A DNA stretch of 64,000 nucleotides from Erwinia sp. SLM-02. GTDB taxonomy: Bacteria; Pseudomonadota; Gammaproteobacteria; Enterobacterales; Enterobacteriaceae. Shown one piece after another: positions 15,840 to 25,086 of the stretch. A program made the position numbers and the translations under genes. The notes beneath the pieces are model-generated. The model was not told where the DNA came from. It did no database searches and saw only the letters and a program-made list of their open reading frames with translations. The stretch spans positions 2,170,001 through 2,234,000 of the forward strand of contig NZ_JAQISN010000001.1 in assembly GCF_037450285.1 (NCBI RefSeq), given 5' to 3'. Each line of letters begins with the position of its first letter. The first letter of the stretch is position 1.

Positions 15840-17177
15840 GTGACGAAAAAATCATGGCCTCGCCCCTTACGACAGCCGTTCGGATGCGCAGCAGCATTGC
15901 TAGCAGCGGATAACGTCGGCACAGAGGCCTGGTGGCAGGAGCTGGCGCACATTGGCACGCCGCTGGTGGAAGAATTTTCCATCGATAAAGTGAAAATGAG
16001 CTATTTCTGGCGCGATCCGGCCGGCGATGAATCCCACTCCCCGGTGCGCCAGGTCTATGCCGATATCAACTGCGTCACCGACCACCACAGCCCGCAGCCG
16101 CAGAGCCTGCACCGCCTGGCGGGGACGGACGTCTGGCACTGGTCAACGGAGATCGACCCGCAGTGGCGCGGCAGCTACAGCCTGATCCCGGTGGGCGCGG
16201 CCCAGCTGCCTCCCGCTTTCAGTAGCGATGTGGAAACCCGGGCGCGGCAGCAGCGCGAGTGGTGGATGTCACTGTTCCCGTTCGCCCTCTCCGACCCGCT
16301 GAATCACAGCGCGCCGCACTATAACAGCCGCCATCACCCCCTTTCCGCCGCCCATATGCCGGGCGCACCGGATCAGTCCTCGTGGCACCTGCTGGACTCC
16401 GGCCATACGCCGCTGGCCGATGCCGGCCGCCTGCAGCAGTTCACATGGCAGAGCGATCGGCTGGGCAACGAGCGGCGCATCTGGCTTTACACCACCGGCC
16501 ACACCGATACCCCGGAAACCCGACCGCTGGTGCTGATCCTGGACGGTCAGAACTGGGCGGAAGGCAGCCCGCTGTTCGCCGCGCTGGACAGCGAAACCGA
16601 AAGCGGCCATTTCCCGGCGGCGGCCTGGCTGTTTATTGACGTCATTAATATGGAATGGCGCGAGAAAGAGCTGCCGTGTAACCCGGCGTTCTGGCAGGCG
16701 GTAGAAGAGGAACTGCTGCCGCTGGCGCGCGCCCGCACGCCGTTCAGCGAGGAGGCGGATCGCACCGTGGTCACCGGGCAGAGCTATGGCGGGCTGGCGG
16801 CCACCTATGCCGGGCTGCATCGCCCGCACCGCTTTGGCCGCGTGCTCAGCCAGTCCGGCTCGTTCTGGTGGCCGAACATGCAGCTGATCCGCAATTTTGG
16901 CGAGCTGAAACAGCGCGAGATGGGCTGGCTGACCGCCCAGCTGATTCAGCGCGATCTTCCCGCCAGTCAACTGACCGTCTTTATGGAGGCAGGCAGTCGC
17001 GAAGGCGATATGGCCCCGCTCAGCGAGCAGATGCACGAGGCGCTGGTTGCCGCCGGGCATCGCACCTTCTTCCGCATCTTCTCCGGCGGCCATGATTCGC
17101 TGTGCTGGCGCGGCGGTCTGGTTGACGGCCTGCGCTGGCTGCTGGCGGATTTTGCTGACCCTCAGCACCCAGCCTGA
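15840..17177 (+). CDS. fes: Enterochelin esterase family protein (Fes)
   Basis: 445 aa. Hydrolyses the ester backbone of imported ferric enterobactin-type siderophores in the cytoplasm to free iron. The N-terminal Fes domain (WQELAHIGTPLVEE, SYFWRDP) is followed by an esterase domain with the nucleophile motif VTGQSYGGLAATYAGLHRP, SQSGSFWW, and the histidine motif GGHDSLCWRGGL, all as in E. coli Fes. The start is a GTG at 15840 with AAAGGA upstream; no nearer ATG is in frame. It is longer than E. coli Fes (about 400 aa), mainly between the two domains. Divergent from receptor 2 and convergent with fepC. Confidence 0.9.
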   Translation: MTKKSWPRPLRQPFGCAAALLAADNVGTEAWWQELAHIGTPLVEEFSIDKVKMSYFWRDPAGDESHSPVRQVYADINCVTDHHSPQPQSLHRLAGTDVWHWSTEIDPQWRGSYSLIPVGAAQLPPAFSSDVETRARQQREWWMSLFPFALSDPLNHSAPHYNSRHHPLSAAHMPGAPDQSSWHLLDSGHTPLADAGRLQQFTWQSDRLGNERRIWLYTTGHTDTPETRPLVLILDGQNWAEGSPLFAALDSETESGHFPAAAWLFIDVINMEWREKELPCNPAFWQAVEEELLPLARARTPFSEEADRTVVTGQSYGGLAATYAGLHRPHRFGRVLSQSGSFWWPNMQLIRNFGELKQREMGWLTAQLIQRDLPASQLTVFMEAGSREGDMAPLSEQMHEALVAAGHRTFFRIFSGGHDSLCWRGGLVDGLRWLLADFADPQHPA

Positions 17178-17183
17178 ACCGCC

Positions 17184-17208
17184 TGACCCCGGCATCGCGC
17201 CGGGGTCA
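17184..17208. terminator. Hairpin between convergent fes and fepC
   Basis: Perfect 10-bp stem TGACCCCGGC / GCCGGGGTCA (17184-17193 with 17199-17208) placed 7 bases after fes and 8 bases after the fepC end. Only short T runs follow, so it may serve both genes weakly. Confidence 0.6.
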
Positions 17209-17215
17209 CATTTGT

Positions 17216-18040
17216 CTACCGCGCTAAGGCCTGCGCCTGATGATAGCGCCCGCAGGGAACAATCATCGGCGTGTGCGACACCGGATCGTCGATAATCACG
17301 CTCTCCATGCCAAAGACCTGCTGTACCAGCGCACTGCTGATAATGCCGGCGGGTTCGCCCTGGGCGATAATCTGCCCCGCCTTCATCACAATCAGATGGT
17401 CGGCGTAGCGGCAGGCCTGATTCAGATCGTGCAGCACCGCCACCAGGGTGTGGCCATGCTCCTGATTGAGCTGGCGGAACAGATCCAGCAGTTCGATCTG
17501 ATGGGCAATATCCAGCCAGGTGGTCGGTTCATCCAGCAGCAGCAGCGGCGTCTGCTGCGCCAGCACCATCGCCACCCACACCCGCTGCCGCTGACCGCCG
17601 GAAAGCTCATCCACGCTGCGCTGCGCCAGCTCGCTGACGTTGGTCGCCTGCATCGCGGCATCCACCGCCCGGCGATCCGCCTCGCTCCACTGTTTCAGCA
17701 GCGTCTGATGCGGATAGCGCCCGCGCGCCACCAGATCGGCCACGCTGATCCCTTCCGGCACAATCGCATGCTGCGGCAGCAGACCCAGCTGCCTGGCCAG
17801 CGCCTTGGTGCCCATCTGGTGAATATCACTGCCGTCGAGCAGTATCTGCCCGCTGCGCGGCTTCAGCAGGCGGCACAGCGCCCGCAGCAGCGTTGATTTG
17901 CCACAGGCGTTGGGGCCGATGATCACCGTGAATTTACCATCCGGTATCTGCACGCTGAGTTCGCTGGCAATCACCTTCTGGTCGTAGGCCAGCGTCAGGT
18001 CGGCCGCCGCAAGGCGGGAAGAGAGAGGCATATCGGTCAT
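17216..18040 (-). CDS. fepC: Ferric-siderophore ABC transporter ATPase
   Basis: 274 aa cytoplasmic ATPase. Walker A GPNACGKS, Q-loop near LLPQHA, signature LSGGQRQR, Walker B LLLLDEPTTWLDI, and H-loop in AVLHDLNQACRYADHL, all close to E. coli FepC, including the C-terminal IIDDPVSHTPMIVP segment. The start at 18040 gives an ATGA overlap with fepG. It powers import across the inner membrane with FepD and FepG. Confidence 0.92.
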   Translation of the reverse strand: MTDMPLSSRLAAADLTLAYDQKVIASELSVQIPDGKFTVIIGPNACGKSTLLRALCRLLKPRSGQILLDGSDIHQMGTKALARQLGLLPQHAIVPEGISVADLVARGRYPHQTLLKQWSEADRRAVDAAMQATNVSELAQRSVDELSGGQRQRVWVAMVLAQQTPLLLLDEPTTWLDIAHQIELLDLFRQLNQEHGHTLVAVLHDLNQACRYADHLIVMKAGQIIAQGEPAGIISSALVQQVFGMESVIIDDPVSHTPMIVPCGRYHQAQALAR

Positions 18041-19074
18041 GAGCGACGAGATTCCCTGATAAGTAACCAAATCAGATACAGGCCGCCGATGCTGACGGTC
18101 ACGGCACCGACCGGCAGTTGTATCCCGTTAAAGGCGTGCTGGGCGAGCACATCCGCCAGCAGCAGCAGGACCGCGCCGGTTGTGGCGGCAGAAAACAGCG
18201 GCATGGCGCTGGCGGCCGTCATCCGGCGGGCAATCTGCGGCGCCGACAGCGCAATAAAGGCAATCGGTCCGGCGGTGGCGGTGGCCACGGCGGTGAGGAT
18301 AATTCCGCCCAGCATCAGCCACAGCCGGCTCGACTCGGCATTGATCCCCAGCGCGCGGGCGCTGTCATCGCCCATTTCCATCAGCTGCTGACGGCGGCCC
18401 AGCAGCAGCGTGGCCATTATCGTCAGCGGCACCAGCACCAGCGCGGGCTGCCCCTTGCTCCAGGTCATGCCGTTCAGCGAACCGGCTCCCCACAGGGCGG
18501 CGCTCATTGCGCTTTCCAGCGAGGCGCTGATAATCAGCCAGCTGTTGAGCGCCGACAGCACCGCGCCAACGCCGATGCCGACGATAATCAGCCGGAAGCC
18601 GACAATGCCCTGCCGCCAGGCCAGCAGATAAACCAGCGCGGCGGCGGCGATGCCGCCCAGCAGCGCGCCCCCGGCCACCTGGTAATAGTTACCGTTAAAC
18701 AGGATGATGGCGATCAGCGCGCCGGTGAAAGCGCCGGCATTGAAGCCCACCACGTCCGGGCTGCCGAGCGGATTACGGATGGCGGACTGAAAGATCGCGC
18801 CGCTGACGCCCAGCCCGGCGCCGAGCACCAGCGCCATCACCACGCGCGGCGCGCGCCACTGGTTCACCACGGTCTGAAACCCGGCCGGGCCTTCGCCCAG
18901 CAGCGCCTGCCACACCTGTCCGGGGGCGATACGCAGCGTGCCGTAGCCGAGCGCAAACAGCGCCAGCATCGTCGCCAGCAGCAGCAGAATCACATTGACC
19001 CACAGCACGCGGGCGCTGAGCCGCAGATTGATCCAGCCGCTGGCGCGGCCAATCAGTAGCGTTCGGGAGTGCAT
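18037..19074 (-). CDS. fepG: Ferric-siderophore ABC permease (FepG type)
   Basis: 345 aa FecCD-family membrane protein with about nine to ten hydrophobic segments. Family landmarks include RAPRVVMALVLGAGLGVSGAIFQ, RNPLGSPDVVGFNAGA and the cytoplasmic loop DDSARALG. It pairs with FepD. Lies 10 bases after fepD and overlaps fepC by 4 bases. Confidence 0.92.
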   Translation of the reverse strand: MHSRTLLIGRASGWINLRLSARVLWVNVILLLLATMLALFALGYGTLRIAPGQVWQALLGEGPAGFQTVVNQWRAPRVVMALVLGAGLGVSGAIFQSAIRNPLGSPDVVGFNAGAFTGALIAIILFNGNYYQVAGGALLGGIAAAALVYLLAWRQGIVGFRLIIVGIGVGAVLSALNSWLIISASLESAMSAALWGAGSLNGMTWSKGQPALVLVPLTIMATLLLGRRQQLMEMGDDSARALGINAESSRLWLMLGGIILTAVATATAGPIAFIALSAPQIARRMTAASAMPLFSAATTGAVLLLLADVLAQHAFNGIQLPVGAVTVSIGGLYLIWLLIRESRRS

Positions 19075-19084
19075 ATCACTGTCC

Positions 19085-20119
19085 TTAATTCTTACGCTGG
19101 CGAACCAGCCAGATCAGCACCGGTGCGCCGATCAGCGCGGTGACGATCGAAACGCGCAGCTCGCCGTCCACCATCAGCCTGCCGGCGATGTCCGCCGTCA
19201 GCAGCAGGATCGGGGCCATTAAAAAAGAGTAAATCAGGATCCAGCGCTGGTCCGATCCCACCCACCAGCGGGCGACGTGCGGCACCATCAGTCCGACAAA
19301 GCCGATCGGCCCGACCAGCGCGGTAGCCGAACCGCAGAGCAGCATCACCGCCAGCAGCGCCAGCAGGCGAATGGCGACCACCCGCGTCCCCAGCGCCGCC
19401 GCCAGATCTTCCCCCATGCTGAGGTTGTTCAGCGAACGCGATGCCACCAGCGCCAGCGCGGCACCGGCCAAAATGGCGGGCGCGACCACCGCCAGATTGT
19501 GCAGATCGCGGATGTCCAGCGTGCCGGCCTGCCAGAAGCGCATCTGGTCGAAGGTTTGCGGATTAAGTAAGGAGAGCGAGGAGGTAAAGCCGCCGAGCAC
19601 CGCGCTGAGCGCCACGCCCGCCAGCGTCAGGCGGATCGGATTCACCCGGCCGCCGCTGAGGGTGCCGATCAGCCAGACGGCAATGCTGGCCGCCAGCGCG
19701 CCGCACCAGGCAAAGCCGAGCCAGCCCGCCATGCTGTTGACCCCGAACAGGGTAATGCCAAGGGCCATCGCAAAACTGGCCCCCGAATTCACCCCGAGGA
19801 TGCCGGGGTCAGCCAGCGGGTTGCGGGTCAGCGCCTGGATCACCGCCCCTGCGCCACCGAGCGCCAGGCCCACCAGCAGCCCGGCGAGGGTGCGCGGCAG
19901 CCGGGCGTTGAAGATTATCGTACTGTCCGGCCCCTGCAGATTGCCAAACAGGCTCTGCCACACCACCGACGGCGCAATTGACCTCGCCCCCATCATCAGG
20001 CTGGCAAGGGACACCAGCAGCAGCAGGGCCAGGCAGACTGCCACACCGCTCAGGCGGGAAGCATAGCGCGAATCCACCGTTTCCGGTGGGTTAGCGGGCT
20101 GAGAACGGTGGAGCGACAT
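19085..20119 (-). CDS. fepD: Ferric-siderophore ABC permease (FepD type)
   Basis: 344 aa FecCD-family permease: RLPRTLAGLLVGLALGGAGA, RNPLADPGILGVNSGA, and the coupling-loop region GEDLAAALG. The ATG at 20119 was chosen over a TTG three codons upstream because AGAGG lies about 10 bases before it, whereas it abuts the TTG. Second gene of the fepBDGC unit, 93 bases after fepB. Confidence 0.92.
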   Translation of the reverse strand: MSLHRSQPANPPETVDSRYASRLSGVAVCLALLLLVSLASLMMGARSIAPSVVWQSLFGNLQGPDSTIIFNARLPRTLAGLLVGLALGGAGAVIQALTRNPLADPGILGVNSGASFAMALGITLFGVNSMAGWLGFAWCGALAASIAVWLIGTLSGGRVNPIRLTLAGVALSAVLGGFTSSLSLLNPQTFDQMRFWQAGTLDIRDLHNLAVVAPAILAGAALALVASRSLNNLSMGEDLAAALGTRVVAIRLLALLAVMLLCGSATALVGPIGFVGLMVPHVARWWVGSDQRWILIYSFLMAPILLLTADIAGRLMVDGELRVSIVTALIGAPVLIWLVRQRKN

Positions 20120-20156
20120 CCCTGACAATCCTCTCTAAATGGCGAAATAACTCTAA

Positions 20157-20172
20157 GAATGATGAATAATCC
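20157..20172. promoter_or_regulatory. Possible Fur-like site between fepB and fepD
   Basis: GAATGATGAATAATCC in the fepB-fepD gap has GATAAT-like half-sites. It could give fepDGC its own iron control. Weak match. Confidence 0.3.
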
Positions 20173-20212
20173 GTCACCGGACTGGCACGATCGCGAAACC
20201 CTCTCAGGGCGG

Positions 20213-21358
20213 TTACTGCGCCTTAAAATCCCGCTCAATGCTGTTCAGCATATTGCTGGCGCTGTAGTAATCCAGACGGAAGGTATCCGGCCCCATCGAA
20301 TACACCCGCTTCGCGCTGACCGCATCCAGATGCGCCAGGAAAGGATTGGCCTCCACCTTCTGCACCGTTTCGTCATCCGACGAGAACAGGATCATCGTTT
20401 TGCCCGTCAGCCCCGCCGCCATATTCTCGCCGGTCAGTTGGATGATATCGTTGCGCTTGCCCATGCTGGTCCCGCCGTGCACGTCCGCCGGCGGCATCGC
20501 CAGGCTGAAGCCCAGCTCGGTCAGCAGCTTGCCCTGCGCTGACTCGCGCGTCCACAGATTCACGCCGCGCCCGTCTTCGTAGTAAACCAGCGCCGACACC
20601 GGCTGCGGCGGCAGGGTAATTTCCTGCTTTACCTTCTGCACGCGCTGCTCAAAACGGTCAATCACCGCTTTCGCTTCGTTCTCGTGCCCGGTGATGTCAC
20701 CCAGCTGAAGCGCCAGCTGCTGCCAGCTTTTATTACCGTAATCAATCACCAGCGTCGGGGCGATGGTCGACAGCTGATCGTAAAGTTTGATCGCTGAATC
20801 ACCGCCGGTTGCCGCGATGATAATCAGATCGGGGGCCTCGGCCGCAATCGCTTCGGCATTCGGCTCGGTCACGTACAGCGGTTTAACCTGGCGTTCCTTC
20901 GCGACCGCGCCCCACTGGGTAAAGAAGCCCTGCTCATCCGCCACGGTCGAGTTGCGCCCGGTGGCACCGGAACCGATCACCGGCGCGTCAATGGCCAGCA
21001 GCGTACCGGTGAGGGTCACGCTGGTGGAAACAATTCGCTGCGGTGCCTGTTGCAGGGTCACTGCGCCCTTCGGCGTTTGCAGGGTACGCGGCCAGCCCTG
21101 CGGTTCGCTGACCGCCGCGTTTTGCCGACCCGACCCGGACGTTTCGCCCGGCGCGGAAGTTTTCGGCTGGCCGCCGTGCGCGTCGTGCTGATGACCTGTG
21201 CCGTGCGGCTCACCGGCCGCCGCGCTCTGATGGGCAGCATCGTGCTGCGCCGCGGGCTTAGCTTCGTCGGAGGCCCGATCGCAGCCGCTGAGCATCACGC
21301 CAAACGCCAGCGCACCGGCAGCAAACATCAGGCGGGTAACGGAAGATTGAGGTTTCAT
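20213..21358 (-). CDS. fepB: Ferric-siderophore binding protein, FepB-like lipoprotein with His-rich linker
   Basis: 381 aa. The C-terminal ~290 residues match E. coli FepB closely (PQRIVSTSVTLTGTLLAIDAP, ATGGDSAIKLYDQLSTIAPTL, DTFRLDYYSAS). It differs at the N-terminus, where a lipobox LSGC (C26) with Asp at +2 predicts an inner-membrane lipoprotein. A ~60-residue linker follows with six histidines between residues 39 and 61 (QHD, PHGTGHQHDAHGG). E. coli FepB has a cleaved signal and no such linker. The ATG at 21358 has no clear Shine-Dalgarno sequence. First gene of fepBDGC, with a Fur-type site just upstream. Confidence 0.9.
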   Translation of the reverse strand: MKPQSSVTRLMFAAGALAFGVMLSGCDRASDEAKPAAQHDAAHQSAAAGEPHGTGHQHDAHGGQPKTSAPGETSGSGRQNAAVSEPQGWPRTLQTPKGAVTLQQAPQRIVSTSVTLTGTLLAIDAPVIGSGATGRNSTVADEQGFFTQWGAVAKERQVKPLYVTEPNAEAIAAEAPDLIIIAATGGDSAIKLYDQLSTIAPTLVIDYGNKSWQQLALQLGDITGHENEAKAVIDRFEQRVQKVKQEITLPPQPVSALVYYEDGRGVNLWTRESAQGKLLTELGFSLAMPPADVHGGTSMGKRNDIIQLTGENMAAGLTGKTMILFSSDDETVQKVEANPFLAHLDAVSAKRVYSMGPDTFRLDYYSASNMLNSIERDFKAQ

Positions 21359-21377
21359 GATTAGGATTGGGTTGCAA

Positions 21378-21396
21378 ATGAGTATTATTATCATAC
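21378..21396 (-). promoter_or_regulatory. Fur box upstream of fepB
   Basis: ATGAGTATTATTATCATAC (minus strand GTATGATAATAATACTCAT) matches the GATAATGATAATCATTATC consensus well and lies 20-38 bases upstream of the fepB start, over the likely promoter. Confidence 0.75.
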
Positions 21397-21511
21397 ACGT
21401 AATACCCCTGAAGTTAAACGCCTTCCCGGATCGCCGCGACAATCAGCAAGGGATAGTAACCGGTTAGCTGGCGGGGGCTGCGCCTGCGCGCTGGAATTAT
21501 CGGACGGGAAT

Positions 21512-21550
21512 AAAAAAAGGCTGCGTGGCGATGACGCCAGCAGCCTTTTT
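21512..21550 (-). terminator. Terminator after the Gfo/Idh/MocA gene
   Basis: AAAAAGGCTG/CAGCCTTTTT (21514-21523 with 21541-21550) enclosing TGGCG/CGCCA. T runs on both strands, so it can work in both directions; it lies 23 bases after the leftward gene. Confidence 0.88.
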
Positions 21551-21572
21551 CACTCAGAGAAGCGCCTGAAAA

Positions 21573-22694
21573 TCAGACTTTCATCCAGCGGCCTTCCGCA
21601 GCGGAAACGGCAATCGCTTCCAGCACTTTCGACACCTGCAGGCCTTCCGCGAAGTCCGGCCACATGCGGTCGTCGGCGGCGATGCCGTTGATCAGGTCGC
21701 GCACTTCAACGGTTTTCTGATCGTTAAAGCCGATACCGTGACCGGCGGAGATGCAGAATGCCGCATAGTCAGGGTGCGCAGGCCCGGTCAGGATGGTTTT
21801 GAAGCCCTGACGACCGGCCGGTTCGTCGTGGATATACAGCTCCAGCTCGGCCATGCGCTCCTGGGTGTAGCGGATGGTGCCTTTGGTGCCGGTCACCACG
21901 TAGGTCAGGCCCATTTTGCTGCCGCAGGCGATACGCGAGGTTTCAATCACGCCGTGCGCGCCGTTGGCAAAGCGCAGCAGCGCGCTGGCCTGGTCTTCGT
22001 TTTCCACATCGCGCAGCGTAGACGGATCTTTCGGGTCCGGGCGCTGTTTGATGACCGTCATCATATCGCCGCTGACTTCGCTGATGTTGCCCACCAGGAA
22101 GTGCGCCATATTGACGATATGCGCGGCGAGATCCCCCAGTGCGCCCAGCCCGGCCAGCGCTTTCTGGCAGTGCCAGTCCAGCGGGGTGTTCGGGTTCGCC
22201 AGATAGTCTTCGTTGTGGGTGCCGTAGAAATGCACCACGTCACCGATTTCGCCGCGGGCGATAATCTCTTTCGCCAGCTGGCTGGTCGGGTTTTTCATGT
22301 AGTTGAAGCCCACCAGGGTTTTTACCCCGGCTTTTTCTGCAGCGCGGACCATTTCTTCCGCATCCGCCACGTCCAGCGCCAGCGGCTTTTCGGAATAAAC
22401 GTGCTTTCCGTGGCGAATCGCCTCCAGCGCCATTTCCTTATGCAGGAAGTTCGGCGCGCAGATATCCACCACGTCAATATTTTCGTCCGCCACCAGCTCA
22501 CGCCAGTCCCCGGTCGATCGGTTAAAGCCCAGCGCGGCGGCCTGAGCGCGCGCTACGTCCGGGTTAACCTCGGCAACCATCTCACGAACCAGTTCGCCTT
22601 TCAGCTTAAATACCGTCGAAGCCTGAGAGTAAGCGATAGCGTGGCAGCGTCCGATGTAGCCGGTGCCAATCAGTCCGATTCTGACTTTTTGCAT
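21573..22694 (-). CDS. Gfo/Idh/MocA family sugar oxidoreductase
   Basis: 373 aa. An N-terminal Rossmann domain (IGLIGTGYIGRCHA) and the EKPLAL motif with the catalytic lysine are followed by the C-terminal substrate domain with GDLAAHIVNMAHFL (Asp/His pair). Such enzymes oxidise or epimerise sugars, inositols or anhydrosugars with NAD(P). Start at 22694 with AAGGA upstream; the longer frame lacks family similarity. Stands alone between fepB and tRNA-Asn, so no pathway is indicated. Inositol-type or levoglucosan-type dehydrogenases are possible, but I would not choose between them. Confidence 0.85.
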   Translation of the reverse strand: MQKVRIGLIGTGYIGRCHAIAYSQASTVFKLKGELVREMVAEVNPDVARAQAAALGFNRSTGDWRELVADENIDVVDICAPNFLHKEMALEAIRHGKHVYSEKPLALDVADAEEMVRAAEKAGVKTLVGFNYMKNPTSQLAKEIIARGEIGDVVHFYGTHNEDYLANPNTPLDWHCQKALAGLGALGDLAAHIVNMAHFLVGNISEVSGDMMTVIKQRPDPKDPSTLRDVENEDQASALLRFANGAHGVIETSRIACGSKMGLTYVVTGTKGTIRYTQERMAELELYIHDEPAGRQGFKTILTGPAHPDYAAFCISAGHGIGFNDQKTVEVRDLINGIAADDRMWPDFAEGLQVSKVLEAIAVSAAEGRWMKV

Positions 22695-22952
22695 GACAAA
22701 TCCTTGGGTGTAGGGGTGGCAAAATGGAACGAAATGAAAAACTAACTGGAATATATATTTCAAAAATACGCAACTCAATATGAAAATGAAATAAACGTGA
22801 TCGTGCTTGCATAAAGAGATGTAACCGCCACTGCAACGCGGATCCAACCTGCAAAGCAGTACGCAAAAGATAAAAAAATGCGGGTTACAGCACAAAAAAC
22901 GCATCAACTGCCGGTTTATTCAGCAGTTAAACCAGAAACAACAAATCAGCCT

Positions 22953-22989
22953 TTGACATCCCCTGCCCCGCTCGATACTATGCGCCCCG
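22953..22989 (+). promoter_or_regulatory. Stringent promoter of tRNA-Asn
   Basis: TTGACA (22953-22958), 17-base spacer, TACTAT (22976-22981), then GC-rich discriminator GCGCCCCG, typical of stable-RNA promoters under ppGpp control. The rest of the 305-base gap upstream (22695-22952) holds the leader of the leftward oxidoreductase gene and nothing else I can support. Confidence 0.9.
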
Positions 22990-22999
22990 TTCAAACGAT

Positions 23000-23075
23000 T
23001 CCTCTGTAGTTCAGTCGGTAGAACGGCGGACTGTTAATCCGTATGTCACTGGTTCGAGTCCAGTCAGAGGAGCCA
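23000..23075 (+). tRNA. tRNA-Asn (anticodon GTT)
   Basis: 76 bases matching enteric tRNA-Asn: acceptor stem TCCTCTG/CAGAGGA, D-loop AGTCGGTAGA, anticodon GTT at 23033-23035, T-loop GGTTCGAGTCC, and encoded CCA end. This gene is a frequent integration target in enterics, but no duplicated 3' end was found further on in the window. Confidence 0.98.
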
Positions 23076-23084
23076 TATTTAGAG

Positions 23085-23118
23085 AAGCCCGCTTAAGGAA
23101 ACTTAAGCGGGCTTTTTG
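23085..23118 (+). terminator. Terminator after tRNA-Asn
   Basis: Perfect 13-bp stem AAGCCCGCTTAAG / CTTAAGCGGGCTT (23085-23097 with 23102-23114) followed by TTT. Confidence 0.92.
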
Positions 23119-23187
23119 TTTTGCGTTAAACGGTCAGGGGAACAGCTTGATGGCCCGCGCGAAATGCCCCTTATATGCGGCCGGCCA

Positions 23188-24060
23188 TCATCGATTATCC
23201 ATCGTGCTCCCGGCCTCTGCGACCGTACTTCCATCCGTTGAACAGGTTAATTTCCCCCATTCTTCTATCTCCTTCCCAAAAGCCGCGAGTTTTTGCCGCA
23301 CTAAACTCAAAGCATCACTGCCTAACAATAAATGCACTGGTGGATTCTGGCTCTCCATGATGGCCAGCATGGCATGCGCGGCTTTAACGGGGTCGCCCAG
23401 CTGCTTACCGCTTTTTTCCTCCCGAGACTGACGGATGGGATCGAACAAAGCATCATAGTCCGGGATGCTACGCGCGCTGCGCACCATTGAGCGCCCGGCC
23501 CAGTCGGTGCGAAACGAGCCGGGTGCCACGGCGGTCACGAAGATGTTAAACGGGGCAAGCTCTTTGCCTAACGTTTCTGATATCCCTTCCAGCGCAAATT
23601 TGCTGCCGCAGTAATAGCTGATGCCTGGCAGGGTAATGAAACTGCCCATCGAGGTGATATTGATAATATGACCTCGACGGCGCTGACGCATGCCCGGCAG
23701 CACGGCTTTGATCATCGCCACGGCACCAAACACATTCACGTCAAACTGGCGGCGCATCTCTTCGAGCGAAGATTCTTCCATAATGCCTTCATGGCCGTAA
23801 CCGGCATTGTTCACCAGCACATCAACCGGACCGGCGGTGGACTCAATCTCCGCAACGACCTCATCAATACGCTCAAAGTCCGTTACATCAAGGAGGCGTC
23901 CGAAAGCCCGCTGTGCATCGAGCGCCCCGAAAGCGTTTAATGCTTCGTGGGTACGCACGGTACCAATGACGCGATGGCCTGCGGCGAGGGCTTCCTGCGC
24001 CAGCGCGCGGCCAAAGCCGCTGCTGACCCCGGTGATTAAGATCGTTTTTGCCGATGTCAT
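23188..24060 (-). CDS. Short-chain dehydrogenase/reductase (SDR)
   Basis: 290 aa classical SDR oxidoreductase. It shows the cofactor motif TGVSSGFG, the NNAGYG motif and the catalytic ITSMGS...YYCGSK (Ser, Tyr, Lys). The start at 24060 (MTSAKTILITG) is preceded by GGGAG. Substrate unknown. Divergent from an AraC-type regulator 105 bases away, a common pairing in which the regulator controls the reductase. Confidence 0.9.
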   Translation of the reverse strand: MTSAKTILITGVSSGFGRALAQEALAAGHRVIGTVRTHEALNAFGALDAQRAFGRLLDVTDFERIDEVVAEIESTAGPVDVLVNNAGYGHEGIMEESSLEEMRRQFDVNVFGAVAMIKAVLPGMRQRRRGHIINITSMGSFITLPGISYYCGSKFALEGISETLGKELAPFNIFVTAVAPGSFRTDWAGRSMVRSARSIPDYDALFDPIRQSREEKSGKQLGDPVKAAHAMLAIMESQNPPVHLLLGSDALSLVRQKLAAFGKEIEEWGKLTCSTDGSTVAEAGSTMDNR

Positions 24061-24165
24061 AAAAAGAACTCCCATAAACAGTGGAGATTGCATGGTATTC
24101 TCTACCCTGCCGCATTTTTAGGCCTTATTTTCTCTTTTTATTGCCTGATTTTATGAGGTGCTGAC

Positions 24166-25086
24166 ATGTCTGAAATGATTACCCGGATAAAAGCACTTGC
24201 GGCGCTGGAGGGGTACAACCTCACTGCATTGCCCGATGTGCGAATTTTGCGTGCCGATCGTCCGCTTGCCAGAACGCCTGTGCTCTATGACCCGGGTATC
24301 GTGATTGTCTGCCAGGGTAGCAAACGCGGCTATTTCGGTCAGCAGACCTATTTATATGATGAGCAGCACTATCTGGCGGTTTCAGTGCCCGTGCCGTTTG
24401 TGATGGAAACGGACGCCTCGGCTGAACGTCCGTTGCTGGCGATTTACATGCATCTGGATTTTCAACTGGCCACTGAACTGATGCTGCAGATTGGACAGCA
24501 TGGCACCCCGCCTCCTCCCGCCGCGCCGCAAAGCATGATGTCCAGCCCGATGGACGACGCGGTAAAAACGGCCGTGCTGAGTTTGCTTGAAGCCCTGAAT
24601 GATCCGCTTGAGGCGTGGATCCTCGGCCCCGGGCGGGTGCGCGAACTGTATTTCCGCGTGTTGACCGGCGCACAGGGCAATGCCATGCGCGCCGCGCTGG
24701 CTTTGCAGGGGCAGTTTGGCAAAATCGGCAAAGTGCTGGAGCGCATCCATGCCACCTATGCGGAACCGTTAACGCTGACGCAACTGGCGACGGAAGCCGG
24801 AATGAGCGTACCGACGTTTCATCACCATTTCAAAGCGATAACCCGGATGCCGCCGATGCAGTATGTGAAATCGGTACGCCTGCACCAGGCGCGGATGTTG
24901 ATGGTGCGCCAGCAGCTCACCGCCGCTGCCGCAAGCTACGCCGTCGGCTATGAAAGCCCATCGCAGTTTAATCGCGAGTTCAAGCGCCTGTTTGGTCTGC
25001 CACCGGCGGAGGAGATAAAACGCATGCAGCATCACTTCGCCGTTCCGCCTGCGCAGCCAGCGTCTGTATTCGTTTCATCACATTAA
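24166..25086 (+). CDS. AraC-family transcriptional regulator (AraC_N type)
   Basis: 306 aa. The N-terminal cupin-like AraC_N domain (LPDVRILRADRPLARTPVLYDPGIVIVCQG, given in parts) is followed by a C-terminal double helix-turn-helix: LTQLATEAGMSVPTFHHHFK and AASYAVGYESPSQFNREFKR. Divergent from the SDR gene, which is its probable target. The effector is unknown; this subfamily often answers aldehydes or small aromatics, which is not shown here. Confidence 0.9.
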   Translation: MSEMITRIKALAALEGYNLTALPDVRILRADRPLARTPVLYDPGIVIVCQGSKRGYFGQQTYLYDEQHYLAVSVPVPFVMETDASAERPLLAIYMHLDFQLATELMLQIGQHGTPPPPAAPQSMMSSPMDDAVKTAVLSLLEALNDPLEAWILGPGRVRELYFRVLTGAQGNAMRAALALQGQFGKIGKVLERIHATYAEPLTLTQLATEAGMSVPTFHHHFKAITRMPPMQYVKSVRLHQARMLMVRQQLTAAAASYAVGYESPSQFNREFKRLFGLPPAEEIKRMQHHFAVPPAQPASVFVSSH

